A DNA stretch of 28,545 nt. Source: Bacteroidota bacterium. GTDB taxonomy: Bacteria; Bacteroidota; Ignavibacteria; Ignavibacteriales; Ignavibacteriaceae. Positions 1-8,002 of the stretch are shown here, one piece after another. The position numbers were made by a program, and so were the translations under genes. The notes beneath the pieces are model-generated. The model was given only the letters and a program-made list of their open reading frames with translations, was not told the DNA's origin and ran no database searches. The stretch spans positions 1 to 28,545 of the forward strand of contig JAJYCM010000005.1 in the NCBI GenBank assembly GCA_021778375.1, in the 5' to 3' direction. How positions within the stretch are numbered: the first letter of the stretch is position 1; every line of letters starts with the position of its first letter.

Positions 1-503
1 AAGGATCTATTGTGATTGAGCCTTTCAATAGGGATAATTTAGGCAGTAATAGTTATGATGTCCATTTAGGCAAATGGCTTTCTGTTTATGATAATGATAT
101 CCTGGATGCAAAGATTCACAACAAAATATCAAGATTTGAAATCCCTAACGAAGGTTACATCTTAATACCTTCGAAACTTTATCTGGGCGTAACGGAAGAA
201 TACACTGAAACAAAGAATTACGTGCCTTTTGTTGAAGGAAAATCGAGTATTGGAAGGCTAGGGATTGATATTCATTCTACAGCAGGAAAGGGAGATGCTG
301 GTTTTTGTAATACATGGACATTAGAAATATCGGTAAAGCAACCTGTGAAAATATATAAAGGCATGCCTATTGGTCAAATTATTTATTTCGAAATTTCAGG
401 TGAAATTGAAACTCCATATAATAAAAAGAAAAGCGCAAAATACAATAAAAGAACCGAGTTTCCTGTCGAATCTATGATGTTTAAGAACTTTGGGAAAAAA
501 TGA
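1..503 (+). CDS. dcd: dCTP deaminase, 5'-truncated by window edge
   Basis: Deaminates dCTP to dUTP in thymidylate precursor synthesis (cytosol); some relatives also hydrolyse dUTP. The frame is open to the window edge: codons from base 3 read G-S-I before the GTG at 12, and GSIVIEPF is the usual family N-terminal region, so the true start is upstream and GTG 12 is an internal Val. Counting from that Val, the core reads E-G-K-S-S-I-G-R-L-G (75-84), then H-S-T-A-G near 88-92 and the T-L-E segment, whose Glu (about 105) is the expected catalytic acid of the Dcd/dUTPase trimer fold. The C-terminus (SAKYN, then PVESMMFKNF) resembles the Bacteroidota form. The stop overlaps the pyrF start by ATGA, suggesting translational coupling. 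Whether the enzyme is mono- or bifunctional cannot be settled from this sequence. Confidence 0.93.
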   Translation, partial: GSIVIEPFNRDNLGSNSYDVHLGKWLSVYDNDILDAKIHNKISRFEIPNEGYILIPSKLYLGVTEEYTETKNYVPFVEGKSSIGRLGIDIHSTAGKGDAGFCNTWTLEISVKQPVKIYKGMPIGQIIYFEISGEIETPYNKKKSAKYNKRTEFPVESMMFKNFGKK

Positions 504-1312
504 AAGCACAAGATAAATTAAATAAGAAAAATGGGGAAGGGAAGTTCATCTGTGTAGGTCTTGATACTGATATAGAAAAAATTCCACAACATTTAAATAG
601 TTTGAACAATCCTATTGTAGAATTTAACAGACAAATAATTGAAAACACTGCAGAATTCGCTGCCAGCTATAAAATCAATTTTGCATTCTATGAAAAAGAT
701 GGAAATCGCGGTTTAGAAAATTTGTTAGAAACAATTTCGTTAATACCTGATGATGTATTAACAATAGCTGATGCTAAGCGAGGAGATATAGGAAATACTT
801 CTCAAATGTATGCTAAGGCAGTATTTGATCATTTCAAATTTGACTCAGTAACAGTTAATCCATATATGGGAAAGGATTCCGTAGATCCGTTCATTTCATT
901 TTCAGACAAAATGATTTTTATATTGGCTCTAACTTCGAATGCTGGTTCTGAAGATTTTGAAAAATTGAAACTTGATGATGGCTCATATCTTTTTCAGGAA
1001 GTTATAGCAAAGGTTAACCAGTGGAATAAGTTAAATAACTGCGGAATTGTTTTTGGGGCAACAAAAATTGAAGAATTAAAAGAAAACATTAACCTCATTG
1101 GAAATCTTCCGCTACTTATTCCGGGGGTTGGCGCACAAGGAGGAAGTATAGAGGAGGTAGTTAGTGCATTAAATTCGGCAAATAGAAATGATTATCTTGT
1201 GAATATAAGTAGAGGAATAATCTATAAATCAAAAGAAAAGGATTTTGCATTGGCCGCAAAGAATGAAATAAAGGGCTATAATAATCTTGTCCATTCTATT
1301 TTGAAAAATTAA
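500..1312 (+). CDS. pyrF: Orotidine 5'-phosphate decarboxylase (long, type 2 PyrF)
   Basis: Converts OMP to UMP, the last step of de novo UMP synthesis. It has 270 aa, the length of the longer PyrF subfamily rather than the roughly 230-aa E. coli type. The catalytic signature D-A-K-R-G-D-I-G-N-T lies at 91-100, with Asp91, Lys93 and Asp96 forming the expected charged network. An early strand carries G-L-D-T-D (20-24), and the phosphate-binding end has P-G-V-G-A-Q-G-G. The ATG overlaps the dcd stop (ATGA), so the two pyrimidine genes are probably one transcript. No other pyr gene is adjacent. Identification is firm. Confidence 0.95.
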   Translation: MKAQDKLNKKNGEGKFICVGLDTDIEKIPQHLNSLNNPIVEFNRQIIENTAEFAASYKINFAFYEKDGNRGLENLLETISLIPDDVLTIADAKRGDIGNTSQMYAKAVFDHFKFDSVTVNPYMGKDSVDPFISFSDKMIFILALTSNAGSEDFEKLKLDDGSYLFQEVIAKVNQWNKLNNCGIVFGATKIEELKENINLIGNLPLLIPGVGAQGGSIEEVVSALNSANRNDYLVNISRGIIYKSKEKDFALAAKNEIKGYNNLVHSILKN

Positions 1313-1328
1313 AATTTTATTTAGTTTG

Positions 1329-1387
1329 AGGTCAGTCATTTAGATTTTACCGGCAGGGTTGCAGACGGTAAAGATAAAAAGGTCAGT
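1329..1387. repeat. 8-bp direct repeats flanking a 7-bp inverted repeat
   Basis: AGGTCAGT occurs at 1329-1336 and again at 1380-1387. Between the copies lies the perfect inverted repeat TTTACCG (1346-1352) / CGGTAAA (1366-1372) with a 13-nt loop. No T-run follows, so it is not a convincing intrinsic terminator for pyrF. It sits in the 113-bp gap before the DUF2851 gene and could be an operator or a small insertion footprint; function unknown. Confidence 0.4.
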
Positions 1388-1425
1388 TTTATTTTTTCTA
1401 TTAAAGATAAAAGAGGGAACTGAAA

Positions 1426-2904
1426 ATGAACAGGAAAGTGAAAATTCGGGAAAAATTCCTATATGAAATCTGGAAAAATCAAAATTTTGATAAAAGTCTA
1501 AAGACTGGCGATGCTCAACAAATTGAAGTCCTATCTTCCGGTGTGGAGAATACAGATACAGAAGGACCGGATTTTCTTCACGCGCGAATTAAAATTGGGA
1601 ATATCACATACATTGGCGACGTAGAAATTGACCTTTACAAATCTGACTGGGAAAATCATAAACATAGATCAAACAAAAACTACAATAAAGTAATTCTGCA
1701 TGTTGTACTAAATAATAATTCAAAACAAAATTTTGTGCTTTCACAAGACGGCAGAAAAATTCCTTCCCTTGCTATTTCATCATTCCTTAGAGATGATCTT
1801 AAAACTAATGTTCAGAAAGCAATATTATCCGAGCGAAGTAATAGGATGAAAAAAATGCCTTGTGTGGATGTAAATAGGATAGTAGATGGAAAGGAAAAAT
1901 TAAATTTTATTTATGACCTAGGATTAAAAAGGTTCAAATATAAATGCGATAAAATGCTTTCAAGGTTAAAAGAAATTTCTTACTTCAATGAACTAGCGAT
2001 AAAAGAACCTATAATTGGATATGACTTTGACGAAAGATTTTTTAATAAAACATTTACTCAAAAAGATTTTAATGACAAAGAAATATGGCATCAATTAATT
2101 TATGAATCACTCTTTGAAGCACTTGGGTACTCAAAAAACAAAGAGATGATGAAAAATCTTACGAAGGCTGCCGATATTAAATTCTTTAATCTTTTTGTTC
2201 ATCAAAATAATTTTATAAAATATATAGAAACCGCATTGTTTAAAATCAGTGGCCTTTTGCCTGAAGTTGATCAGATGCCAGATGCAGAAACTTCCACATA
2301 CATCAGAGAACTTTATCAACACTGGTTAGAAATTAAGCCAATCTACGATGGTCAAATATTTCACTCGACACAATGGCACTTTTTTAAGATGCGACCGCAA
2401 AATTTTCCGACGATTCGTTTAGCCGGAGGCGTACAATTGTTGCATCGGATTCTTAAAGAAAATTTATTCGGCAAGATTATTAATAAGATTGAAAACTTTG
2501 AATTAAAAGATCTTCCAAAAGAACTTCGCTCTCTAATAATTGTTCCTGGATATGGCTACTGGGCAAACCATTATGTTTACGATCAACCGGCGAACGAACA
2601 AATAAATTACTTCATTGGAATTTCTCGCTCCGATGAAATAATTATAAATATTATTTTACCAATAATTTTAGTTTACTTTGATTTATTCGGCAAAAAGGAG
2701 TTATTACAAAAAGTACTTTCACTTTATCTAAATTATTATCAAGTAAGCGATAATAGCTTAGTTAATGAAATTTCTTCAACTTTATCACTTAATGATGCTT
2801 GGAAACGAAGTGTGCTTTACCAGGGGATGATCGAATTATTTAGGAGTTATTGTATCAAAGAAAAATGCTTGGAATGTCAAATAGGGGGAAAAATATTTAC
2901 CTAA
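1426..2904 (+). CDS. DUF2851 family protein
   Basis: A 492-aa soluble protein of the DUF2851 family, which is widespread in Bacteroidota relatives and has no assigned function. The family hallmark is in the N-terminal 110 residues: T-E-G-P-D-F-L-H-A-R-I, then G-D-V-E-I-D-L-Y-K-S-D-W, a H/K-rich stretch, and Y-N-K-V-I-L-H-V-V. The C-terminus has a cysteine cluster C-x4-C-x2-C (in SYCIKEKCLECQIG), also usual in this family. The acidic N-terminal strand pattern (PDF, then VEIDL) is suggestive of a restriction-endonuclease-like fold, but that is inference from a few residues. No signal peptide or membrane segment is seen. The ATG is preceded by AGAGGGA at suitable distance. It lies 113 bp after pyrF and converges on the BFN gene. 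Family assignment is confident; function unknown. Confidence 0.85.
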   Translation: MNRKVKIREKFLYEIWKNQNFDKSLKTGDAQQIEVLSSGVENTDTEGPDFLHARIKIGNITYIGDVEIDLYKSDWENHKHRSNKNYNKVILHVVLNNNSKQNFVLSQDGRKIPSLAISSFLRDDLKTNVQKAILSERSNRMKKMPCVDVNRIVDGKEKLNFIYDLGLKRFKYKCDKMLSRLKEISYFNELAIKEPIIGYDFDERFFNKTFTQKDFNDKEIWHQLIYESLFEALGYSKNKEMMKNLTKAADIKFFNLFVHQNNFIKYIETALFKISGLLPEVDQMPDAETSTYIRELYQHWLEIKPIYDGQIFHSTQWHFFKMRPQNFPTIRLAGGVQLLHRILKENLFGKIINKIENFELKDLPKELRSLIIVPGYGYWANHYVYDQPANEQINYFIGISRSDEIIINIILPIILVYFDLFGKKELLQKVLSLYLNYYQVSDNSLVNEISSTLSLNDAWKRSVLYQGMIELFRSYCIKEKCLECQIGGKIFT

Positions 2905-2932
2905 TTTTATTGTACGGTTATTTCTAAAATAT

Positions 2933-3532
2933 TTAATTACTTCCCGAAAGTCTTTGGATGTCGTCTCGTAATTTTGCCGCTCTCTCATACTCTTCGGCTT
3001 CAATGGCTTCTCTTAATTTGTTTTGAAGTGCTGCTAGCATTGCTTCTTTTGTTTTAGGAATTTGGGTTTCTTTCTCATCAGGATACTCTTCTTTTTCTTC
3101 AAATGGATCTTTCCCTGGTTCATCCGATGGAATAAATGCAGCAGTTTCCATAACTGACTCCATGACGTAAATCGGAGATTGAGTTCTTACTGCTAATGCT
3201 ATGGCATCGCTAGGACGGCTATCAATTTCATTAGTTAGACCCGAGATTTCCAATATAATTTTTGCATAAAAAGTATTTTCTCTAAGTTCATCAATTACAA
3301 TCTCATTTATTGTACCGCCAAGATTTTCAATTACCTGCTTTAATAAGTCGTGAGTAAGAGGTCTTGGCGGTTTTATTCCTTCAATTTCAAGCGCAATTGC
3401 CTGAGCTTCAAAAGCTCCGATGATAATTGGTAATCTTCTGGCTCCTCCGGTTTCCTTAAGTAGAATTGCGTAAGCGCCTCCGGCTGATGGGCTAGACGAT
3501 AAACCGAGAATTTCACATTGAACTTTTTGCAA
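2933..3532 (-). CDS. Bifunctional nuclease (BFN/DUF151) domain protein with C-terminal UVR motif
   Basis: 199 aa. Residues 1-135 form a BFN (DUF151) domain: R-L-P-I-I-I-G-A-F-E-A-Q-A-I-A (33-47), R-P-L-T-H-D-L-L (57-64) and I-D-S-R-P-S-D-A-I-A-L-A-V-R (103-116). An acidic linker (about 135-160) leads to a UvrB/UvrC-type UVR helix pair at about 165-195. The plant BFN founder has RNase/DNase activity; bacterial roles are poorly defined. Start: TTG at 3532 has GGAG six bases upstream and gives an N-terminus of the family's M-K-K-V type. An upstream in-frame TTG at 3544 would add four residues but has no Shine-Dalgarno. It is the third gene of the etfB-etfA transcript, beginning 17 bp after the etfA stop. 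No functional tie to electron transfer is evident. Confidence 0.88.
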   Translation of the reverse strand: MQKVQCEILGLSSSPSAGGAYAILLKETGGARRLPIIIGAFEAQAIALEIEGIKPPRPLTHDLLKQVIENLGGTINEIVIDELRENTFYAKIILEISGLTNEIDSRPSDAIALAVRTQSPIYVMESVMETAAFIPSDEPGKDPFEEKEEYPDEKETQIPKTKEAMLAALQNKLREAIEAEEYERAAKLRDDIQRLSGSN

Positions 3533-3549
3533 ATTAAACTCCAAATTGA

Positions 3550-4521
3550 TTATGCTTTAGCTTTTTTTATCTCTTCAGTCAAAGCGGGTAATATCTCAAA
3601 TACATCTCCGGCAATCCCATAATCAGCTACTGTAAATATAGGTGCGTCCTTATCCTTATTTATTGCAACAATATACTTAGAGGAAGACATTCCTGCTAAA
3701 TGTTGAATTGCGCCTGAAATTCCACAAGCTATATAAAGTGATGGTGACACAGTTTTCCCGGTTTGGCCAACTTGTTCTCTATGTGGTCTCCAACCTGCAT
3801 CAACAGCAGCTCTAGATGCACCAACTGCTGCTCCTAAAACATCGGCTAAGTTCTCAACTAGGTTAAAATTTTCAGGAGCTTTTAATCCTCTTCCTCCAGA
3901 GACAATAATATCGGCCTCCGCAACATCAAGCTTGCCTTCAGATTTTTTGTATTCAACGACCTTTGTTTTCAAATTAGGATTTGAGACATCTCTTGTTTCA
4001 ATCTTCAATTCTTGTGGTACTTCCGAGATTTGAGCCTTGAAAACATTTGGGCGGATTGTAACGACTTTCTTATCAGAATTAAATTTAACATCCACAAGAG
4101 CTTTTCCAGCATAAACGGGACGAGTAAATAAAGGTGGATTTCCGGCAAAATCAACACTGACACAATCCATAATGCAACCAGCATCTATACGAGCGCCTAT
4201 GCGCGGAGCCAAATCTTTTCCTAATGCTGTATCACCAAAGATTAAATACTCAGCGTCAGTTTCCTTTACTGCTTCATATACCAAATCGGTGTATGCTGAG
4301 GCTGAATAATTTGTAAGTGATTCGTTTTTGTAATGAAGAACTCTTGAAATTCCATATTTTGAAATATCATTTAAGTTCTGAATATCATTTCCTATTACTA
4401 CGCCTACAACCTCAGTATTTAGTTTTGTAGCGATATTTTTTGAAAAACTTACGACTTCAAAGGATACTTTCTTTAACTTATTTTCTCTCTGTTCAAGAAT
4501 TGCCAACACAACTTTAGACAT
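3550..4521 (-). CDS. etfA: Electron transfer flavoprotein, alpha subunit
   Basis: FAD-binding subunit of the soluble EtfAB heterodimer, which collects electrons from acyl-CoA and related dehydrogenases for the quinone pool. At 323 aa it has the family's usual length. The C-terminal FAD domain is nearly textbook: S-G-G-R-G-L (208-213), G-A-S-R-A-A-V-D (234-241, with the FAD-contacting Arg237), Q-V-G-Q-T-G-K (250-256, Thr254), then the signature L-Y-I-A-C-G-I-S-G-A-I-Q-H-L-A-G (262-277) and A-I-N-K-D. It starts 17 bp after etfB with AAGGAGA upstream. No acyl-CoA dehydrogenase or ETF:quinone oxidoreductase gene is in the window, so its partners are encoded elsewhere. The motifs look like the canonical non-bifurcating type, but that subtype call is only moderate. 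Confidence 0.96.
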   Translation of the reverse strand: MSKVVLAILEQRENKLKKVSFEVVSFSKNIATKLNTEVVGVVIGNDIQNLNDISKYGISRVLHYKNESLTNYSASAYTDLVYEAVKETDAEYLIFGDTALGKDLAPRIGARIDAGCIMDCVSVDFAGNPPLFTRPVYAGKALVDVKFNSDKKVVTIRPNVFKAQISEVPQELKIETRDVSNPNLKTKVVEYKKSEGKLDVAEADIIVSGGRGLKAPENFNLVENLADVLGAAVGASRAAVDAGWRPHREQVGQTGKTVSPSLYIACGISGAIQHLAGMSSSKYIVAINKDKDAPIFTVADYGIAGDVFEILPALTEEIKKAKA

Positions 4522-4538
4522 ATAATATCTCCTTTTAA

Positions 4539-5285
4539 TTAAATTACTTTTGCTTCTTCATGGAGTAGTTTTACTAACTCAGGAACTGCCGAAACATCAG
4601 TCCCGATTATTCTTCCGGGTTGTTTTGCTGCAGGTTTTCTCATTTTTACTACTTCTGTATGGTTAGTAGTTTCAACGATAGGCTTTTCTAAAATCTCTTT
4701 TTTCTTTGATGCCATTATTCCTTTTAGAGAAGCATAACGCGGCTCATTTAAACCTTTTTGAGTTGTAATTACAACCGGCAGCTCGGATTCAACTACTTCT
4801 TTACCGCCTTCGATTTCTCTTTCAGCAATAACTTTTTGTCCTTCAATATTTAGATAAACAGCATTTGAAATACAAGAATATCCTAAGAACTCAGAGGTCA
4901 ATTGTCCGACAATCGAGTCATCATAATCAACCGATTGTTTTCCCATAAAGACTATATCGAATTGTTGATTTTTCAATTCTTCGGCTAATGCTTTAGAAAT
5001 TCCAACTGAATCTAAAGACTTATCAGTCTTTAACAATATTCCTTTGTCAACACCCATTGCTAAAGCTTTTCTTAATGTTTCTTTACTATTATCATTTCCT
5101 ACGCTTATTGCAACAACTTCACCGCCAAATTTTTCTTTTGTTTTTAATGCCTCTTCAACGGCAAACTCATCATAAGGATTGATTATAAATACAACACCTG
5201 CAGGATCAATATGTTTTTCATCTTGTCCTATTTTGACTTTTGTGGCTGTATCCGGAACATGACTTACACAAACTGCAACTTTCAT
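4539..5285 (-). CDS. etfB: Electron transfer flavoprotein, beta subunit
   Basis: Partner of EtfA, with a Rossmann-like adenine-nucleotide fold that lacks the main FAD domain. 248 aa, normal length. Recognisable segments are N-P-Y-D-E-F-A-V-E-E-A-L (about 36-47), G-K-Q-S-V-D-Y-D (about 115-122), V-G-Q-L (about 126-129) and the ETF-beta signature region around V-I-T-T-Q-K-G-L-N-E-P-R-Y-A-S-L-K-G-I-M (about 172-191). The ATG is preceded by AAGGAGGG, the strongest Shine-Dalgarno of this operon. It is the first gene of the minus-strand operon etfB-etfA-BFN, driven by a promoter-like element about 30 bp upstream. Confidence 0.96.
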   Translation of the reverse strand: MKVAVCVSHVPDTATKVKIGQDEKHIDPAGVVFIINPYDEFAVEEALKTKEKFGGEVVAISVGNDNSKETLRKALAMGVDKGILLKTDKSLDSVGISKALAEELKNQQFDIVFMGKQSVDYDDSIVGQLTSEFLGYSCISNAVYLNIEGQKVIAEREIEGGKEVVESELPVVITTQKGLNEPRYASLKGIMASKKKEILEKPIVETTNHTEVVKMRKPAAKQPGRIIGTDVSAVPELVKLLHEEAKVI

Positions 5286-5315
5286 CTACCCTCCTTTTTA
5301 ATTTAATTTTTGTGT

Positions 5316-5347
5316 AAAATATAAACATACACTGATATAAAATCAAA
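5316..5347 (-). promoter_or_regulatory. Bacteroidota-type promoter for etfB-etfA-BFN
   Basis: Read on the minus strand: TTTG (5347-5344), exactly 20 nt, then TATATTTT (5323-5316). This matches the Bacteroidota -33/-7 consensus TTTG and TAnnTTTG except for the last base. Transcription would start near 5309 and give a leader of about 25 nt with the AAGGAGGG site. Confidence 0.6.
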
Positions 5348-5436
5348 TCAATGAAATTAGGCTTGGGTTTACATTACTACAGTTTGTTTAAGGGGAGGTA
5401 TACAGAGGATAAGATTATTAGAAGGTTTGTTGGTGC

Positions 5437-5463
5437 GCATTCAGTGCATTCAGAGTGCATTCA
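5437..5463. repeat. Three direct GCATTCA repeats
   Basis: GCATTCA occurs at 5437-5443, 5446-5452 and 5457-5463, with spacings of 9 and 11 bp. The copies sit mid-way between the divergent etfB and clpS genes and could be a regulator-binding cluster or simple slippage. No known binding site is recognised. Confidence 0.45.
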
Positions 5464-5556
5464 TAATTTTGGGAGAATTATTATTAATTTGTTTTAGATT
5501 AAGGCTAAAATATTTCCAAAATGAATTGTCTTATTTTTTTCTTAATTGTTGTATTA

Positions 5557-5580
5557 TTTACTGGAGTGAAAACCAGTAAA
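5557..5580. repeat. Perfect 8-bp inverted repeat upstream of clpS
   Basis: TTTACTGG (5557-5564) and CCAGTAAA (5573-5580) are perfect complements around an 8-nt loop, 41 bp before the clpS start. An AT-rich stretch with TATAAT (5594-5599) follows instead of a T-run. It fits an operator or leader hairpin better than a terminator. Confidence 0.5.
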
Positions 5581-5621
5581 AATTTATTTAAATTATAATG
5601 TTAATATAATAAGAAATTGTT

Positions 5622-5912
5622 GTGGAAAAAGAAGTAATAAATAACCCTTTAAGTGATTTTGATTCTGAAAGTGAAGTTTCTATAAAGACAATCAGCAAGG
5701 TAGTCTTATTCAATGACAACTGGCATACTTTTGACGATGTCATATTACAATTGGTTAAAGCTATCAATTGTTCGTTTGAAAAAGCTAGGGCACATGCTTT
5801 TGAAGTTCACGTAAAAGGGAAATCAATCGTCTTTAGTGGCGATATAAAAGATTGTTTGAGAGTTTCATCTATACTTGAAGAAATTGCCTTAAACACCCAA
5901 ATTATTACTTGA
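5622..5912 (+). CDS. clpS: ATP-dependent Clp protease adaptor ClpS
   Basis: A 96-aa adaptor that delivers N-degron substrates to ClpA/ClpC-type unfoldases. The ClpS core is at 26-90: V-V-L-F-N-D-N-W-H-T-F-D-D-V (27-40), including the Asn31-Asp32 pair that contacts the substrate amino group in the family, then the helix C-S-F-E-K-A-R-A-H-A-F-E-V-H-V-K-G (50-66) with the conserved His63. The N-terminal 25 residues are acidic and flexible, as usual. The start is GTG with only a weak ribosome-binding site; the reading frame has no better one. No clp ATPase gene is adjacent. It is followed by a 200-bp gap that includes the typA promoter, so it is probably monocistronic. Confidence 0.9.
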   Translation: MEKEVINNPLSDFDSESEVSIKTISKVVLFNDNWHTFDDVILQLVKAINCSFEKARAHAFEVHVKGKSIVFSGDIKDCLRVSSILEEIALNTQIIT

Positions 5913-6055
5913 TAATTTACTTTTGTTGGCCCTCTAAATATGGGAAAAACTAAATAGAGTTTCTGCTTAAACATTATTTTATTCTCCAACAATTAAATTT
6001 TACAAATAATCAAAAATACTTTGATTTGGTAAGGTCCGCAGTATAGCTTAATTCA

Positions 6056-6086
6056 TTGTTTATCCCTCTCGCATTATTTATATTTG
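6056..6086 (+). promoter_or_regulatory. Bacteroidota-type promoter for typA
   Basis: TTG (6056-6058), 20 nt, TATATTTG (6079-6086), a full match to the -7 consensus TAnnTTTG. The predicted transcription start is near 6093, 24 bp before the GTG start of typA. The in-frame TTG at 6084 lies inside the -7 box and so cannot be the translation start if this promoter is used. Confidence 0.65.
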
Positions 6087-6116
6087 TACTTCAAATTTTT
6101 AAAACTAAGGAAAAAT

Positions 6117-7961
6117 GTGAATAATTTTAGAAACGATATTAGAAACATCGCAATAATAGCGCATGTCGATCACGGTAAGACTACTTTGGTTGATCACATG
6201 CTTAAACAAACCGGCGCCTGGAGAGAGAATCAGCACATCGACAAAAGGGTAATGGATTCCAATGCTCTCGAAAAAGAAAGAGGAATAACCATACTTGCAA
6301 AAAATTTAAGCGTAAAGTATAAGGGGGTTAAAATTAATATCATTGATACTCCCGGTCACGCCGATTTTGGCGGAGAAGTTGAACGGACTTTAAGAATGGT
6401 TGACGGCGTTCTTCTGCTTGTGGATGCTGCAGAGGGTCCGTTGCCACAGACAAAGTTTGTTTTAAAGAAATCCCTCGACTTAAATCTAAAGCCAATCGTA
6501 GTCATAAATAAAATTGATCGTAAAGACGCACGTCCAAACGAAGTACTTAATGAAGTATTCGATCTTTTTATTTCCTTGGGCGCAACTGAAGATCAACTTG
6601 ATTTCCCATTTGTCTATGCAATTGCTAAAGAGGGTATTGCAAAAGTTAACCTTGAAGATGAAAATGTAAGTCTTGCGCCGCTGTTTGACTCAATTATTAA
6701 TAAAGTACCAGCTCCGCAATGTGATCTCGAAAACCCTTTCCAAATGCTTATATCTGCAATTGATTATAACGATTATTTAGGTAGAATTGGAATCGGAAGA
6801 ATTCATAACGGCTCTGCTAAAGTGGGGGATAATATTATTCTTATTACTAAAGATGGCGATAAGACTAATGCTAAAGTTTCAAAGCTATATCTTTTTGAAA
6901 ATATTAAACGCGTTGACACTGAAGAAATTTCAGCGGGAGATATTGGAGCTATAGCTGGATTAGAGGATGTTGACATCGGTGATACTATCACTAGCCCTCT
7001 TAAGCCTGAACAGCTTCCGTTCGTTGCAATTGATGAACCTACAATTACCATGAACTTTATGGTGAATAATTCTCCTTTTGCCGGACAAGAGGGAAAGTAT
7101 GTTACTACAAGAAATATAAGCGAAAGACTTTCAAGAGAATTAAAATCCAATGTAAGTCTAAAAGTTGAAATGACTGATTCACCGGATACATTTAAGGTTA
7201 GCGGTAGAGGGGAACTTCATTTAGCAATCTTAATTGAGAACATGAGGCGTGAAGGTTATGAGATGCAATTAAGCAGGCCGGAAGTTATTTATAAAAAGGT
7301 TCACGATGTTTTATCCGAACCGATGGAGCATGTAATTATTGATGTGCCGGATGAATTTGTTGGTGTAGTTATCGAAAAGCTTGGCAAAAGAAAAGCTGAA
7401 ATGAAAAACATGCTTACTTTTAACAATAACACCCGTTTAGAATTTATTATCCCTTCACGCGGCTTAATAGGCTACCGTGCAGAGTTTATGACAGACACAA
7501 AGGGTACGGGGATTCTACATCATAATTTTAACGGATATGAACCTTTCAAAGGTGAAATGATCCACCGCCAAAGAGGCGCTTTAGTTGCAATGGAAGGTGG
7601 CACTGCTTCTTCTTACGCAATGTTTAAGCTGCAAGAAAGATCTGTTTTCTTTGTAGACCACGGTACCCGTGTTTATGAAGGAATGGTTGTCGGAGAAAAC
7701 TCCAGGAACAACGATATGCATGTAAACGTAACTAAAACTAAACAGCTTACAAATATGCGTTCTTCAGGAGCTGACGAAGCGATAAGACTGGAGCCACCAA
7801 CGATATTGACTTTGGAACAGGCAATTGAGTGGATTACCGATGATGAATATGTCGAGGTTACTCCGCAAAGCATTAGAGTTCGTAAAAGATTTCTAACTGA
7901 TATGGATAGAAAAAATGCAAGACTTGCTGCTAAACAAAATGCAGCAGAAGTTATTTCGTAA
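6117..7961 (+). CDS. typA: Ribosome-associated GTPase TypA/BipA
   Basis: Translation-factor GTPase related to EF-G, acting on ribosome assembly and stress adaptation. 614 aa from GTG 6117, the usual family length. The GTPase domain has all motifs: G1 A-H-V-D-H-G-K-T (15-22), G2 R-G-I-T (55-58), G3 D-T-P-G-H (77-81) and G4 N-K-I-D (131-134). The EF-G-like domains follow, with S-G-R-G-E-L-H-L-A-I-L and the TypA-specific C-terminal domain. Start choice: GTG 6117 has AAGG six bases upstream and gives MNNFRNDIRNIAIIAHVDHGKT, the standard N-terminus. A longer TTG-initiated frame from 6084 would begin within the promoter. pepD follows after 41 bp, probably on the same transcript. Confidence 0.96.
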   Translation: MNNFRNDIRNIAIIAHVDHGKTTLVDHMLKQTGAWRENQHIDKRVMDSNALEKERGITILAKNLSVKYKGVKINIIDTPGHADFGGEVERTLRMVDGVLLLVDAAEGPLPQTKFVLKKSLDLNLKPIVVINKIDRKDARPNEVLNEVFDLFISLGATEDQLDFPFVYAIAKEGIAKVNLEDENVSLAPLFDSIINKVPAPQCDLENPFQMLISAIDYNDYLGRIGIGRIHNGSAKVGDNIILITKDGDKTNAKVSKLYLFENIKRVDTEEISAGDIGAIAGLEDVDIGDTITSPLKPEQLPFVAIDEPTITMNFMVNNSPFAGQEGKYVTTRNISERLSRELKSNVSLKVEMTDSPDTFKVSGRGELHLAILIENMRREGYEMQLSRPEVIYKKVHDVLSEPMEHVIIDVPDEFVGVVIEKLGKRKAEMKNMLTFNNNTRLEFIIPSRGLIGYRAEFMTDTKGTGILHHNFNGYEPFKGEMIHRQRGALVAMEGGTASSYAMFKLQERSVFFVDHGTRVYEGMVVGENSRNNDMHVNVTKTKQLTNMRSSGADEAIRLEPPTILTLEQAIEWITDDEYVEVTPQSIRVRKRFLTDMDRKNARLAAKQNAAEVIS

Positions 7962-8002
7962 CCAAAAGTTACTTGTCTAAGATAAATTAGTAAGGAGATA
8001 AA

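Larger units (their letters stand above)
5286..5621. other. Intergenic region between divergent etfB and clpS (336 bp)
   Basis: The only gap longer than 300 bases. It holds the etfB Shine-Dalgarno and promoter (left end), three GCATTCA repeats, and a perfect hairpin near clpS, all listed separately. A 48-codon open frame runs from ATG 5351 to TAG 5497 on the plus strand, but it has no ribosome-binding site and overlaps the repeats. Its first residues MKLGLGL recall the start of mannonate dehydratase-type barrels from memory, while the rest does not, so at most it is a decayed fragment. No RNA gene was recognised. Confidence 0.6.

Noticed and set aside
12..14. GTG as the dcd start codon
   Set aside because: The frame continues to the window edge with G-S-I before it, matching the usual Dcd N-terminal region; the codon is an internal Val.
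1346..1372. TTTACCG/CGGTAAA hairpin as the pyrF terminator
   Set aside because: 13-nt loop and no T-run afterwards; listed as a repeat instead.
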